Of a DNA stretch of 64,000 bases, positions 52,704-60,833 are shown piece by piece. The translations under genes were made by a program, and so were the position numbers. The stretch is from Sphingomonas guangdongensis (lineage in GTDB: Bacteria; Pseudomonadota; Alphaproteobacteria; Sphingomonadales; Sphingomonadaceae): NCBI RefSeq assembly GCF_900199185.1, contig NZ_OBMI01000001.1, positions 930,001 to 994,000 on the forward strand. Direction: 5' to 3'. The notes under the pieces were generated by a model. That model did no database searches, was not told where the DNA came from, and was given only the letters and a program-made list of their open reading frames with translations. How positions within the stretch are numbered: position 1 is the first letter of the stretch; each line of letters opens with the position of its first letter.

Positions 52704-53357
52704 TCACGTCGACGGGTAGCGCAGCCGGCCGATGAAGCGGCTGAGGCTCAGGCGATCCCGCCCGCGGCCGAGCAACTGTCCCTTCACCCTCTCGAACCGC
52801 ATGATCCCATCGATCCGCCGCGCGAGGAAGCCGCGGGTGTCAGCGTAGTCGTGGCTCTCGTCGCCCAGGAAGACCTGCACCGTCGCGGCATAGACCCCGG
52901 CCAGGATCGCGCGCTTGGTGTAGTGGTTGTAGTCGGTCGCGGTGTCGCCCGCCGCGCGCCACATCGCGTCGGCCGCGCGCCAGCCGAGCCGCGCCGCGCG
53001 CGCGATGTTCTGTGGCAGCGCCAGGATCGCGAGCGCGCGGCGGAGTGCCTCGCGATCCGGTGCGAGCAGGGCAAGGCGCGCCTCGACCAGCGCGGTGATC
53101 CGCTCCCTGATCTTCATCGCCGCGAGCCGCTCGGGCGGCAGCTCGGCCAGCATCGCCGCGTCGACGTGCGCGAACCAGGCATCGATCATCTCGACCGCGT
53201 CGGGGAACGCCAGTCGGGCGACGTCCGGATCGACCCCGTGCGCGGCCGCCGCCATCGTCACGGCCTCCGCGCTCCACCCGTCAAACGCCGCGTTTCGCGC
53301 GACGTCGAGCGCCAGCGCGGCGCGGATCTCGTCCAGGATAGCGTCCTCGAGTGCCAT
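52704..53357 (-). CDS. COQ9 family ubiquinone biosynthesis protein
   Basis: COQ9-like lipid-binding helper in ubiquinone synthesis, 217 residues, all-alpha. The start overlaps the exporter stop (TAATG). The COQ9 pattern is seen in the C-terminal half: RLGWRAADAMWRAAGDTATD, YNHYTKRAILAGVYAATVQV, then FLGDESHDYADTRGFLARRI. The N terminus DAILDEIRAALALDVARNAA resembles the TetR-like fold of this family. Upstream of feoA but separated by the Fur box. Confidence 0.88.
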   Translation of the reverse strand: MALEDAILDEIRAALALDVARNAAFDGWSAEAVTMAAAAHGVDPDVARLAFPDAVEMIDAWFAHVDAAMLAELPPERLAAMKIRERITALVEARLALLAPDREALRRALAILALPQNIARAARLGWRAADAMWRAAGDTATDYNHYTKRAILAGVYAATVQVFLGDESHDYADTRGFLARRIDGIMRFERVKGQLLGRGRDRLSLSRFIGRLRYPST

Positions 53358-54283
53358 TACGCTTCTTTTTGGGGAGCCGCGGCGCCGCTTGCAACCGCCC
53401 CGCGGCGTACCAGCACCAGCGCCGCCGCGACCAGTGCGGCACCGGTGAAATCGAGCGGGCCGAGGCGCTCGCCGTAGCCAATCCAACCGATCGTCGCCGC
53501 GACCACCGGCTGGACCAGCAGCGCGAGCCCGATGATTAGCGGGGACAGCTGCCCGAGCGCGTAGATCATCAGCCCTTGTCCGATCAGCTGGCTGACCACC
53601 GCCAGCGCGACGAGCGGCCACCAGTTACCGGGCAGCACCCGCTCACCGAGCAGCAACGCGCCCGCCAGCAGCGGCAGCACGCCCATCAGCGACGAGAGTG
53701 CGAGAGCTGGCACCGGCGCCATGGTCACGCGGGCGCGCGCCATCAGGATGAAGTAGAGGGCGTAGAGCACCCCCGCCAATAGGCACAGCAGGTCGCCGAG
53801 CAGGTTGTCGGCGGAAAGCTGCGCCGACCGCCCCATCAGCAACGCAGCGCCGACCGCCGCCATGCCGAGGGCCACGCCCTGCGTCCGCGACGGCCAGGCA
53901 CGCGCGACGACGAAGCCGTAGATCGGGAAGATGAAGGTCGCGGCGTTGCCGAACAGCGTCGCGTTGGCGAGCTGGGTATGGTGGATGCCGGCATGCCAGG
54001 CGCCGAGATCGGCGGCGAACGCGAAGCCGCTCAGCACCAGCACGCCCCACAGCCCGCGCGCCTGCGCGGCGATTGACCCGCCGCTGGTCGCGATCGCGAC
54101 GCCGAGCAGGACCGGCACGGCGAGCGCCAGCCGCCAGAAGGCGGCAGCGACCGGCCCCACGTCAGACAGCCGCACGAACCATGGCCCGAACGCCAGCGCG
54201 ACGTTGCCGAGCAGCAGCGCCGCCACCGGCCATGCTTTGCTTTGCGGGTGCAAAGCAGGATTTGAGGACGCGGGCGCGTGCAT
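53357..54283 (-). CDS. EamA/DMT-family transporter
   Basis: Drug/metabolite superfamily exporter, 308 residues from ATG 54283, about ten membrane segments in two EamA repeats. Recognisable pieces are LLLGNVALAFGPWFVRLSDV and AAAFWRLALAVPVLL in the first repeat, and LLCLLAGVLYALYFILMARA and PLIIGLALLVQPVVAATIGW in the second. Substrate unknown. Upstream codons are open to 54361 but overlap the divergent gene. Confidence 0.88.
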   Translation of the reverse strand: MHAPASSNPALHPQSKAWPVAALLLGNVALAFGPWFVRLSDVGPVAAAFWRLALAVPVLLGVAIATSGGSIAAQARGLWGVLVLSGFAFAADLGAWHAGIHHTQLANATLFGNAATFIFPIYGFVVARAWPSRTQGVALGMAAVGAALLMGRSAQLSADNLLGDLLCLLAGVLYALYFILMARARVTMAPVPALALSSLMGVLPLLAGALLLGERVLPGNWWPLVALAVVSQLIGQGLMIYALGQLSPLIIGLALLVQPVVAATIGWIGYGERLGPLDFTGAALVAAALVLVRRGAVASGAAAPQKEA

Positions 54284-54338
54284 GCCGCCCGGTAGCCTCC
54301 TATCTCCCCCGCGTCTTCCCCTCTCCCACGGAGATATC

Positions 54339-55412
54339 ATGCCCAGCCTGTTCGATCCCATCAGCTACGGCGCGATCGACGCCCCCAATCGCCTGGTCAT
54401 GGCGCCGCTCACCCGCGGGCGCGCGACCGACGATCACGTCCCCACGCCGATCATGGCCGAATACTATCGTCAGCGCGCGACGGCCGGGCTGATCATCAGC
54501 GAGGGAACCGGGATCAGCTTCGAGGGGCTGGGCTGGCCGAACGCACCGGGGATCTGGTCGGACGAGCAGGTCGAAGCGTGGAAGCCGATCACCGACGCGG
54601 TGCACGACGCCGGCGGCCGCATCGTCACCCAGCTGTGGCACCTGGGGCGCCTCGCCCGCCAGGACGTGACGGGGCAGGCGCCCTTCTCGTCCTCCGCGAC
54701 CCAGGCGCCGGCGCGGCCGGGCGCGACCGAGAACCCGAACGTCGCGGCGCGCGCGATGACTGGTGACGACATCGCGCGGACGCTCGATGATTTCGCCCGC
54801 GCCGCGCGTAACGCGATCCGCGCCGGCTTCGATGGTGTCGAGCTCCACGCCGCCAACGGTTATCTGATCGACCAGTTCATGCGCGACGGCACCAACCACC
54901 GCGACGACGACTATGGCGGCCCGGTCGAGAACCGCCTGCGGCTGCTGCGCGAGGTGGTTGGCCGGCTGCTCGACGAGGCGGGCGCGCAGCGGACCGGCGT
55001 CCGCTTCTCCCCCAACGGCGAAGTGCAAGGCTGCGACGATTCGAACCCGGAGGCGGTGTTCGTGCCGGCGGCAGCGTTCCTCGACTCGGTCGGGGCCGCC
55101 TTCCTGGAGCTGCGTGAGTCGGGCCCGGACGACAGCTTTCTCCAGTCGCAGGTCGCCAAGCTCAGCCCGAAGATTCGCGAGGTATTCTCGGGTCCGCTGA
55201 TTCTCAACCAGGACTTCGACCTGGCAAAGGCGCAGACGGCGCTGGACGGGGTGGCGGACGCGATCAGCTTTGGCCGGCCGTTCCTCGCCAACCCCGACTT
55301 GGTCGAGCGGCTGCGCACCGGCGCCCCGCTCAACGAGCCGGACAAGCGCACCTTCTACACGCGCGGAACCGAGGGCTATACCGACTATCCGGCGCTCGAA
55401 CTCGCGTCGTAA
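54339..55412 (+). CDS. Old yellow enzyme family NADH:flavin oxidoreductase
   Basis: FMN-dependent ene-reductase (NemA/OYE type) for activated alkenes or nitro compounds. The start ATG at 54339 follows GGAGAT. 357 residues. Signatures: N-terminal NRLVMAPLTRGRATDDHVPT, TQLWHLGRLAR (substrate His region), GFDGVELHAANGYLIDQFMR, RDDDYGGPVENRLRLL and the C-terminal SFGRPFLANPDLVERL. Divergent from the exporter by 55 bases. Its end overlaps the next minus-strand gene by 28 bases. Confidence 0.92.
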   Translation: MPSLFDPISYGAIDAPNRLVMAPLTRGRATDDHVPTPIMAEYYRQRATAGLIISEGTGISFEGLGWPNAPGIWSDEQVEAWKPITDAVHDAGGRIVTQLWHLGRLARQDVTGQAPFSSSATQAPARPGATENPNVAARAMTGDDIARTLDDFARAARNAIRAGFDGVELHAANGYLIDQFMRDGTNHRDDDYGGPVENRLRLLREVVGRLLDEAGAQRTGVRFSPNGEVQGCDDSNPEAVFVPAAAFLDSVGAAFLELRESGPDDSFLQSQVAKLSPKIREVFSGPLILNQDFDLAKAQTALDGVADAISFGRPFLANPDLVERLRTGAPLNEPDKRTFYTRGTEGYTDYPALELAS

Positions 55413-55807
55413 CGGTCGAGCCAGCGGGTGATCGCCGCCCGCAGCCGTCGTCGCGGTTGCGGGTTGAGGAGCAGCACGACCAGGATCAGCAGCGGCGGAA
55501 AGGCGACGGCGGCAATCACGGTCGCAATCGCCGCCACCGCCAGCACAAGCCCGGCCCGCCCGAGCATTGTGCTGGCGGCGGGATCGAGTACCAGCTCGCG
55601 TGGGCCCTTGTCGTCGTAGAGCGGGTGGGTGACCAGCGTCGCCCGCCCGTCGAAGCTGGTCCTGTCGGGCAGGCTCGGCAGCGCGCGCTTGGCGGGCAGT
55701 GGCGCAGCCTCGCCACTCGCCGGCTGGCCGGTCCGGGTATCGATCACCACCAGCCGCCGGTCGCGCTCGACCACGCGGTAGCGGCTCGGCGGCGGGCTGC
55801 TAGCCAC
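55385..55807 (-). CDS. Hypothetical membrane protein at the end of the riboflavin operon
   Basis: Not recognised as a named family. From a GTG at 55807 (start ASSPPPSRYRVVERD) it has 140 residues: a soluble N-terminal half with ERDRRLVVIDTRTGQPASGE, then one or two membrane segments (about 87-120, rich in Ala, Val, Ile, Leu) and a basic tail ending DRYDASSSAG. The start overlaps the GNAT gene stop by 8 bases, so it is probably real and co-translated. Function unknown. Confidence 0.65.
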   Translation of the reverse strand: MASSPPPSRYRVVERDRRLVVIDTRTGQPASGEAAPLPAKRALPSLPDRTSFDGRATLVTHPLYDDKGPRELVLDPAASTMLGRAGLVLAVAAIATVIAAVAFPPLLILVVLLLNPQPRRRLRAAITRWLDRYDASSSAG

Positions 55808-56303
55808 GTCGTGCCTTCCATGCCGCGGCATCCTGCCCCCAAGCGTCGACGGCGAGCGACTTGAGGGGCGGCGGCAGCTGCACACGGCCGCCGTTACTAG
55901 ACCCGAGACGCTCGGCCAGCCGGATCGACGGCGTGTTCGCCGGATCGATCGTGTGGATGACTCGGGTGAAGCCGAGCACGTCGACCGCATAGTCCATCGC
56001 CGCGCACGCCGCCTCGAACGCGTAACCCTGGCCGGCAAAGGCGCGCGCGACGCCCCAGCCGACCTCCGTCCCCGGCCAGCCGTCGGGCTGCCACGGCCCG
56101 ATCCGGCCGACCCAGGCGCCGGTCGCCCGCTCGATCACCGAGAACATGGAGAAGCCGCGGGTCAGCCACATGCCGGTCCGCATGGAAAAGTCGCGCCACG
56201 CGACTTCGCGGGGCATCGCGCCGCCCAGGAAAGCGGCCTGCCCGGGATCGGCGCAGAAGTCGGCCCAGGCGTCGAAATCCGCCGTGACCGGCACCCGCAG
56301 CAT
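55800..56303 (-). CDS. GNAT N-acetyltransferase (RimJ/RimL-like)
   Basis: 167-residue GNAT protein. Acetyl-CoA-binding region: VGWGVARAFAGQGYAFEAAC (about 80-99), followed by HTIDPANTPSIRLAERLGSS. N-terminal part RVPVTADFDAWADFCADPG. The region upstream of the ATG encodes GPVLFTPRL in frame, the usual family lead-in, so translation may start earlier, perhaps at a CTG overlapping the ribH stop (56336). Substrate unknown; last enzymes of the riboflavin unit. Confidence 0.82.
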   Translation of the reverse strand: MLRVPVTADFDAWADFCADPGQAAFLGGAMPREVAWRDFSMRTGMWLTRGFSMFSVIERATGAWVGRIGPWQPDGWPGTEVGWGVARAFAGQGYAFEAACAAMDYAVDVLGFTRVIHTIDPANTPSIRLAERLGSSNGGRVQLPPPLKSLAVDAWGQDAAAWKARRG

Positions 56304-56332
56304 CAGCCGGGGCGTGAAGAGGACGGGGCCGA

Positions 56333-56752
56333 TCAGGCGAACCGCGCGCGCAGCGCCAGCATCGCGAGCGCCGCCTTCGCCGCCTCGCCGCCCTTGTTCT
56401 TCTCGTCCGGGCGAGCGCGGGTGAGCGCCTGCGCCTCGTTCTCGACGGTCAGAATGCCGTTGCCGATCGCGAGCCCGTCCATGCTCAGCGCCATCAGCCC
56501 GCGCGCGCTCTCGCCCGCCACGATCTCGAAGTGATAGGTCTCGCCACGGATCACGACGCCCAGGCCTACATAGGCGTCGTAGCGCCCGCTGTCGCTGGCC
56601 AGCGCGACCGCCCCCGGCACCTCCAGCGCGCCCGGCACCGTCACCGTCTCGTGGGTATGGCCCGCCGCCTCGATCTCAGCCCGGGCGCCCGCCAGCAGCA
56701 GGTCGTTCAGATGGTCGTAGAAGCGCGCCTCCACGATCAGCAGCTTGGCCAT
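56333..56752 (-). CDS. ribH: 6,7-dimethyl-8-ribityllumazine synthase
   Basis: Condenses dihydroxybutanone phosphate with the ribitylamino-uracil to make lumazine, the penultimate step of riboflavin synthesis. 139 residues, slightly short. Signatures [54 protein letters not shown] and [20 protein letters not shown]. Starts 1 base after ribBA. The lumazine could also feed the antenna of the photolyase at 48112. Confidence 0.95.
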   Translation of the reverse strand: MAKLLIVEARFYDHLNDLLLAGARAEIEAAGHTHETVTVPGALEVPGAVALASDSGRYDAYVGLGVVIRGETYHFEIVAGESARGLMALSMDGLAIGNGILTVENEAQALTRARPDEKNKGGEAAKAALAMLALRARFA

Positions 56753-56753
56753 G

Positions 56754-57896
56754 TCAGGCGTCCCCCTCAGTGATCGGCCGCTCGCCGACGATGGACAGGC
56801 CGTAACCCTCCAGCCCGACGAGCGTGTGATGAGTATTGGTCAGCAGCACCATGTCACGCACGCCGAGCTCCGCGAGCACGGTCGCGCCGACGCCGTAGTC
56901 GCGCAGCTCCTCCATGTCGGCCTCGCTCGCCTCGCCCGACTTGATGCGGAGCGCGGTGGTGAACTGGTCAGCACGGGCACGGGCGAGGATCACGATCACC
57001 CCCGCGCCCTCCGCTCCGATGATCTCCATCGATCGGCTGAGCAGGCCGGTGCGGTTGCCCGTTTCGCCCAGCAGGTCGGCGAACGGGGAAAGCGCGTGCA
57101 TCCGGACCAACGTCGGCTTGTCCGGCGTGACCCGGCCCTTGGTCAGCACCAGCTGCTCGGTCTCGGTCGCCTTGTTCCAGAAGGTGTGGGCGGTCCACTC
57201 GCCGCCCCACTCGGATTGGAAGCGCACTTCCGCGCGCTTGACGACCAGGTGGTCGTAGCGCCGGCGATAGGCGATCAGGTCGCGGATCGTCCCGATCTTC
57301 AGGTGATGGTACTGGGCAAAGGCGACCAGGTCGTCCATCCGCGCCATGGTCCCGTCCTCGTTCATGATCTCGCAGATCACGCCCGATGGATTGAGCCCGG
57401 CGAGCCGCGCGACGTCGACCGCCGCTTCCGTATGGCCGGTGCGGACCAGCACGCCGCCGTCGCGCGCGACCAGCGGGAAGACGTGGCCCGGCGACACGAT
57501 CTCGGCCGCACCCTTTGCCGCGTCGATCGCGACCGCGACCGTGCGGGCGCGGTCGGCGGCGGAGATGCCGGTTGTGACCCCCTCGCGCGCCTCGATCGAG
57601 ACGGTGAAGGCGGTCTCGTGCCGCGTGCCGTTGTTACGGGTCATCAGCTCGAGTCCGAGCGCCTCGACCCGGCTCTTGGTGAGCGCGAGGCAGATCAGCC
57701 CGCGGCCGTACTTCGCCATGAAGTTGATCGCGTCGGGCGTCGCCATCTGGGCGGGGATGACCAGGTCGCCCTCATTCTCCCGGTCCTCGTCGTCGACCAG
57801 GATGAACATGCGCCCGTTGCGCGCCTCGTCGATGATCTCCTCCGGCGAGGAGAGGAAGGCGTGGGCGAGCCGCGCGAGCTCAGCCGGCTTTGCCAC
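56754..57896 (-). CDS. ribB: RibB (DHBP synthase) fused to a degenerate GTP cyclohydrolase II domain
   Basis: Makes 3,4-dihydroxy-2-butanone 4-phosphate from ribulose 5-phosphate. 380 residues. The RibB half (1 to about 210) is complete: [29 protein letters not shown] and [20 protein letters not shown]. The second half (about 215-380) follows the RibA fold but lacks the Cys cluster that binds zinc in active cyclohydrolase II; the equivalent stretch reads [20 protein letters not shown] with no Cys. So GTP cyclohydrolase activity must come from another gene. Overlaps ribE by 17 bases. Confidence 0.92.
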   Translation of the reverse strand: MAKPAELARLAHAFLSSPEEIIDEARNGRMFILVDDEDRENEGDLVIPAQMATPDAINFMAKYGRGLICLALTKSRVEALGLELMTRNNGTRHETAFTVSIEAREGVTTGISAADRARTVAVAIDAAKGAAEIVSPGHVFPLVARDGGVLVRTGHTEAAVDVARLAGLNPSGVICEIMNEDGTMARMDDLVAFAQYHHLKIGTIRDLIAYRRRYDHLVVKRAEVRFQSEWGGEWTAHTFWNKATETEQLVLTKGRVTPDKPTLVRMHALSPFADLLGETGNRTGLLSRSMEIIGAEGAGVIVILARARADQFTTALRIKSGEASEADMEELRDYGVGATVLAELGVRDMVLLTNTHHTLVGLEGYGLSIVGERPITEGDA

Positions 57897-58488
57897 GATA
57901 GGCCTCCATGCGCTGCAGGTAGCGGGCGAGCACGTCGATCTCGATGTTCACGGTCGCGCCCGGTGCCAGGTCCTTGAGCGTCGTGACCGCCTGTGTGTGA
58001 GGGATGATGTTGACCGCGAACAGGGTCGCGTCGCCCTCGTCGCGCACCTCGTTGACGGTCAGCGAGACGCCGTCGACCGTCACCGATCCCTTGGCCGCGA
58101 GGTAGGGGGCGAGGCCCCCGTCGACGCGGAAGCCGACGCGGATCGACTCGCCTTCTGGATCGAGCGAGGTCACGGTCGCCACCCCGTCGACGTGGCCAGT
58201 GACGATGTGCCCGCCGAGTTCCTCACCGAGCCGCAGCGCGCGCTCCAGGTTGAGCGAGCGGCCGACCTGCCACTGGTCGGCGGTGCGGCGCACGGTCTCG
58301 CCCGAGACGTCGACTGCGAACCATCCCGGCGCCTTGTCGACCACGGTCAGGCACACGCCCGAGCAGCTGATCGACGCGCCGAGATCGACGTCGGCGGTGT
58401 CGTATGCGGTGGCGATGGTGACATGCAGGTCGCCGCGATCCTCGACCGCGGTGATCGTGCCGACGTCGGAGACTATGCCGGTGAACAT
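57880..58488 (-). CDS. ribE: Riboflavin synthase alpha chain
   Basis: Dismutates two lumazines to riboflavin. 202 residues with the typical duplicated barrel: repeat one begins FTGIVSDVGTITAVEDRGDL and has SISCSGVCLTVVD; repeat two begins HIVTGHVDGVATVTSLDPEG with SVTVDGVSLTVNEVRDEGD. The start overlaps the ribD stop by 16 bases and the end overlaps ribBA. Confidence 0.95.
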   Translation of the reverse strand: MFTGIVSDVGTITAVEDRGDLHVTIATAYDTADVDLGASISCSGVCLTVVDKAPGWFAVDVSGETVRRTADQWQVGRSLNLERALRLGEELGGHIVTGHVDGVATVTSLDPEGESIRVGFRVDGGLAPYLAAKGSVTVDGVSLTVNEVRDEGDATLFAVNIIPHTQAVTTLKDLAPGATVNIEIDVLARYLQRMEAYRGKAG

Positions 58489-59459
58489 GGGCCGCGGCCG
58501 TAGACCTCCAGCCGGTCGCTGCCAAGCGCGCGCGCGTCGAGGAGCCGCCAGCGCCCGTGCGCCGCGCCCAGGGCGCCAAGGCCGATGTCGGCGATCGGCG
58601 GCAGTCCACCCCCGATCACGATCGGCGCGCGGTAGAGGAGCAGCCGGTCGACCAGGTCGGCGCGCAGGAACGCGGCGGCCGCCGCCGCGCCCCCCTCCAC
58701 CAGCAGGTGATCGACCCCGTCCAGCGCGGCGATGTCGTGCGGGCTGGCGATCGCCGTCCAGCCCGCGGGCGCTTCGCCCGAGGTCAGCACGATCCGCCGC
58801 GGTGCGCGCTCCTCCAGTCCCGGCAGGCGCACGTCGAGACTCGGCGCGTCGGCCGCGAGGGTCCCGCGCCCGACCAGGATCGCCTCGTGCCGGCTGCGCT
58901 CCAGGTGCGCGTGGGCGCGGGCGGGCGCACCGGTGATCCAGCGACTCGCCCCGCCCGCCAGCGCGATGCAGCCGTCGAGCGAGGTCGCGAGCTTCAGCGT
59001 GACATGCGGCCGCCCCCGGGCCTCGCGCGACAGAAAGCCCGCCATGACGTCGCGCGCCGCTGACGCCATCACGTCAGTGGTCAGCGCGATGCCAACCGAT
59101 CGCAGACGGGCGAACCCCCGCCCGGCCGTCCGCGGATCGGGGTCCTCCAGCGCGGCGACGACGCGGGCGACGCCGGCTGCGACCAGCAGGTCCGCACAGG
59201 CCGGCCCGCGCAGCGACTCGTGAGCGCAAGGCTCCAGCGTGACATAGGCGGTCGCGCCGGCGGCACGTGCGCCCGCCTGCTCCAACGCCATCGCCTCGGC
59301 ATGGGGTCGCCCGCCGGGCTGGGTCCAGCCGCGGCCGACCACCACGCCGCCGGCCACGATAACACACCCGACACTCGGATTACGTGCGGTCCGTCCGCGG
59401 CCACGCTCGGCCAGCCCGCATGCCGCCGTCATCCACCGGGCGTCGGTCAGATCCCCCAT
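58473..59459 (-). CDS. ribD: Bifunctional riboflavin deaminase/reductase RibD
   Basis: Two-domain enzyme for the deamination and side-chain reduction steps. 328 residues. The deaminase domain (1 to about 145) has the zinc motifs HAEAMAL and LEPCAHESLRGPAC; the reductase domain (about 150-328) has RPHVTLKLATSLDGCIALAG, GRGTLAADAPSLDVRLPG and DHLLVEGGAAAAAAFL. It overlaps the upstream membrane-protein gene by 13 bases and ribE by 16. Confidence 0.94.
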   Translation of the reverse strand: MGDLTDARWMTAACGLAERGRGRTARNPSVGCVIVAGGVVVGRGWTQPGGRPHAEAMALEQAGARAAGATAYVTLEPCAHESLRGPACADLLVAAGVARVVAALEDPDPRTAGRGFARLRSVGIALTTDVMASAARDVMAGFLSREARGRPHVTLKLATSLDGCIALAGGASRWITGAPARAHAHLERSRHEAILVGRGTLAADAPSLDVRLPGLEERAPRRIVLTSGEAPAGWTAIASPHDIAALDGVDHLLVEGGAAAAAAFLRADLVDRLLLYRAPIVIGGGLPPIADIGLGALGAAHGRWRLLDARALGSDRLEVYGRGPCSPA

Positions 59460-59794
59460 TTGTCGAGCTTGTCGTCCAGCCGCTTGAACGACGCCTTGCG
59501 GTCGACCTTGGCCTTCTCGATCGCCGCGTCGCGCTTGGTCTTTATCGCCATGTCACGGAACTGCGCGGCGCGAATCTCCGCCTCGCTGCGGTCGGCGCGC
59601 CAGTTCTGCACGTACACGATGTCGCGCTTGTAAGGCTGCTCGACGTGCGAATCGATCACGAAGCCGGCAATCACCGTCACCGTCAGCATGATCGCGACCA
59701 CCAGGAACACGACCTCATAGGGGCGACGCTGCGACAGATAGAGCCGAAGGTCGTTGACCGCGCGCACTGGCGCGAACCGCGAGAAATAGCGCAT
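59447..59794 (-). CDS. Conserved small membrane protein upstream of ribD
   Basis: Not assigned to a named family. Start chosen at ATG 59794 (MRYFSRFAPVRAVNDLR), 115 residues. One membrane helix (about 26-48, EVVFLVVAIMLTVTVIAGFV) separates a basic N-terminal tail from a charged region with YVQNWRADRSEAEIRAAQFR and a Lys-rich helical end KRLDDKLDKWGI. It overlaps ribD by 13 bases, suggesting translation with the riboflavin genes. Function unknown. Confidence 0.75.
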   Translation of the reverse strand: MRYFSRFAPVRAVNDLRLYLSQRRPYEVVFLVVAIMLTVTVIAGFVIDSHVEQPYKRDIVYVQNWRADRSEAEIRAAQFRDMAIKTKRDAAIEKAKVDRKASFKRLDDKLDKWGI

Positions 59795-60065
59795 GCGGCG
59801 AAGATAAGGCGTTGACGGACAAGGAACCAGCCCCGCCGTCTGCTGTGTGCAGTACCAACCCACTCGGTGGACCGCTTGGCCCGCGTCCTTCATGTCAGCG
59901 CAGGCTGCCATCTGTCGAAAGATGGAGAGCTTCCGATCAATGTCCGCACACAGACTTCAGCGTTCGCTGGAGTGACGGAAAGAGCATCGGGCGAACCGCC
60001 CGAGCGCTCTCAGCCAAGCTCGCCGCTAACCCGTCACCCCAGCGCCACAAGGCCAGGCGCCCCGG
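59795..60065. repeat. Gene-free gap with hairpins and repeat words
   Basis: 271 bases between the ribD-linked gene and tonB. No coding frame looks genuine. It contains CCATCT-GTCGAA-AGATGG, CAGCG-TT-CGCTG followed by GAGTGACG (about 59959-59977), and CGTCACCCCAGCG (60032-60044), an exact reverse copy of 34760-34772. Likely a dispersed repeat serving as operon boundary. Confidence 0.5.
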
Positions 60066-60734
60066 TCAGCTCTCCATCACGAAGCGCAGGGTCTTCACCT
60101 GCCAGCTCTCCACCGGCTCCCCGTCGCGGGTCGCCGGGCGGAAGCGCCAGCGGCCGAGCGCCTGGCGCCGCGTCGCCTCGAAGAAGGCGGGGCTTGCGGA
60201 GCCGACCTGCTCCACCGCCTTCACGCGCCCGTCGGTGCCGATCAGGACGCGCACGGTGACGCTGCCCTCCGTGCCTGCGCGCCGCTCGGCGGCGGGGTAG
60301 TCGGGCTGGAAGGTCGCGCGCGGATCGGCCTGGGCTGCGACCACCACCGGCAGGGGCTTTGGCGCCGCGACCGCGACCGCACCGTTGGCTGGGCCGGGCG
60401 TCAGCGGGATTGGATCGCTGACCAGCGGCTGCTCGACAGGAATGTTGGTGGTCGTGAGCGTGGTCGTCGGCGTGGGGAGCGGCACCACCGCCTCGGGCAC
60501 CACGACCTTGCTCTCCGCACTCGGCGTCTCGGTCGTGCGCTTGGCGGGCTCGGGCGGGGTCGGCTCGGGCGGGGGCGCGATCGGCACGTTCCAGGCCTCC
60601 AGCGTGCGCTCGACCTCATGGCCGATGTGCGGGGCGGAGGTGGCGATCAGCGCGACCATGCCGATGTTGACCGCGGCAGCGGCGGCGATGGCGAGCGGAT
60701 GTGTCTTCGGACGCTGGTAACGACGTGCGTACAT
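60066..60734 (-). CDS. TonB-family energy transducer
   Basis: Periplasm-spanning TonB protein that energises outer-membrane transporters. From ATG 60734 (after GAGGAGAGG) it has 222 residues: an N-terminal anchor helix (about 14-32), a Pro-rich region (about 48-140) and a C-terminal TonB domain (about 140-222) with YPAAERRAGTEGSVTVRVLI and RRQALGRWRFRPATRDGEPV. exbB/exbD are not adjacent. Confidence 0.9.
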   Translation of the reverse strand: MYARRYQRPKTHPLAIAAAAAVNIGMVALIATSAPHIGHEVERTLEAWNVPIAPPPEPTPPEPAKRTTETPSAESKVVVPEAVVPLPTPTTTLTTTNIPVEQPLVSDPIPLTPGPANGAVAVAAPKPLPVVVAAQADPRATFQPDYPAAERRAGTEGSVTVRVLIGTDGRVKAVEQVGSASPAFFEATRRQALGRWRFRPATRDGEPVESWQVKTLRFVMES

Positions 60735-60833
60735 GGTCCTCTCCTCGGATGCGATGCTCCTGGTGCCGTTCATGCGGCTTCGATGAGGCTACGCCTGTAA
60801 AGAGGAGACACGCAAGTCCTTGTTTCCGTAGCG

